From: M2408 sp046303515
Lineage (GTDB): Bacteria; Bacteroidota; Bacteroidia; Flavobacteriales_D; Crocinitomicaceae
DNA length: 15,113 nt
Assembly (NCBI GenBank): GCA_046303515.1
Contig: JBKCGI010000078.1
Coordinates: 1 to 15,113 of the forward strand
Reading direction: 5' to 3'
Shown: positions 14,695 to 15,113 of the stretch, in pieces
Layout: every line of letters starts with the position of its first letter
Position numbering within the stretch: the stretch's first letter is position 1
The notes under the pieces: generated by a model
Told to the model about the DNA's origin: nothing
Seen by the model: the letters and a program-made list of their open reading frames with translations, nothing else
Databases searched by the model: none
Program-made: the position numbers and the translations under genes

Positions 14695-14964
14695 TTACGC
14701 CTCAGTAGTCTCAAAAGGAACTATTGATACAAACGAACGATTTTCTTTTTTCTTACGGAATTCTACAACTCCATCAGTTAATGCAAACAAAGTATGGTCT
14801 TTTCCAATACCTACGTTTGTTCCAGGGTGGTGTTGTGTACCACGTTGACGAACGATAATGTTTCCTGCAATTGCAGCTTGTCCACCATAAATTTTCACGC
14901 CTAAACGTTTACTTTCTGATTCACGACCATTTTTCGAACTACCTGCTCCTTTTTTATGTGCCAT
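14695..14964 (-). CDS. rpmA: 50S ribosomal protein L27
   Basis: L27 sits near the peptidyl-transferase centre of the large subunit, its N-terminal tail reaching the tRNA acceptor ends. The 89-residue protein is full length and typical: it starts directly with MAHKKGAGSSKNGRES, then GGQ, IIVRQRGTQHHPG and GKDHTLFALTDG. There is no N-terminal extension before the AHKKG block, so the protease-processed form known from Firmicutes does not apply. It is 22 nt downstream of rplU, the near-universal rplU-rpmA order, and the pair ends at the terminator at 14645-14676. Confidence 0.98.
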   Translation of the reverse strand: MAHKKGAGSSKNGRESESKRLGVKIYGGQAAIAGNIIVRQRGTQHHPGTNVGIGKDHTLFALTDGVVEFRKKKENRSFVSIVPFETTEA

Positions 14965-14986
14965 TTTCTTTTAGTTTAATTCGTTA

Positions 14987-15113
14987 TTACGCTTTAATAG
15001 CTGAAATTGTGATAGCAGTAAAAGATTGACGGTGACCGTTTTTCTTTCTGTATCCTTTTCTTCTATTTTTTCTAAAGACGATTACTTTATCACCTTTAAC
15101 ATGAGCTGTTACC
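14987..15113 (-). CDS. rplU: 50S ribosomal protein L21, C-terminal part (runs off window)
   Basis: The last 41 residues of L21 are visible on the minus strand, ending in TAA at 14987-14989. The segment contains VIVFRKNRRKGYRKKNGHRQ, the basic rRNA-binding block typical of the L21 C-terminus, followed by SFTAITISAIKA. The rest of the gene lies beyond the right edge. Its position directly before rpmA confirms the assignment. Confidence 0.95.
   Translation of the reverse strand, partial: VTAHVKGDKVIVFRKNRRKGYRKKNGHRQSFTAITISAIKA

Noticed and set aside
1..15113. Defence island, prophage or mobile element
   Set aside because: All recognised genes are housekeeping or envelope genes with uniform AT-rich composition; no integrase, transposase, toxin-antitoxin, nuclease-effector or phage genes were seen.

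Overview
The window looks like a low-GC chromosomal segment of a Bacteroidota bacterium, most likely class Flavobacteriia. Supporting signs are the Bacteroidota -7 promoter box (TAnnTTTG) before several genes, a DUF3127 protein, lipoproteins with Bacteroidota-style signals, a menaquinone-type MenB, and the gene orders rplU-rpmA-serS, ligA-dapA and a DHH phosphoesterase followed by FKBP lipoproteins (GldI-like context). A genus cannot be named from the sequence alone. Gene density is high, no intergenic gap exceeds about 170 bp, and I see no tRNA, rRNA, CRISPR array, insertion sequence or phage gene. It reads as an ordinary housekeeping/envelope region rather than a mobile island.

Layout. Positions 1-1650 (+) hold the C-terminal two thirds of a copper-type P1B ATPase (CcoI/CopA-like). 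A bidirectional terminator separates it from a minus-strand pair: a flavin reductase-like protein and a DUF3127 OB-fold-like protein with an SSB-type acidic tail (2998-1702). Next on the minus strand are a secreted M23/LysM cell-wall peptidase with its own terminator (4120-3149), and a tightly overlapping three-gene operon: NrnA-like DHH phosphoesterase and two FKBP-family lipoproteins (6589-4226). Upstream of that are a two-gene unknown envelope operon ending at a strong terminator (8005-6652), then dapA (8927-8052) and ligA (10984-8972).

A divergent intergenic region with repeated CTATGTG motifs separates ligA from a plus-strand short-chain dehydrogenase (11150-11947). This converges on a minus-strand cluster: serS, menB and a DUF2007/zinc-ribbon membrane protein. 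An unusual C/G-rich repeat element lies between serS and menB. The right edge is rplU (partial) and rpmA with their terminator.

Functional picture: core information processing (LigA, SerS, L21, L27, NrnA), lysine/peptidoglycan precursor synthesis (DapA), wall remodelling (M23-LysM), respiration (MenB for menaquinone; a copper ATPase probably serving a cytochrome oxidase) and periplasmic protein folding (FKBP lipoproteins). No clearly new multi-gene system is visible. The most interesting items are the FKBP lipoproteins whose active-site residues are split or lost, the SSB-like tail on the DUF3127 protein, the uncharacterised lipoprotein/secreted pair, and the two intergenic repeat families.
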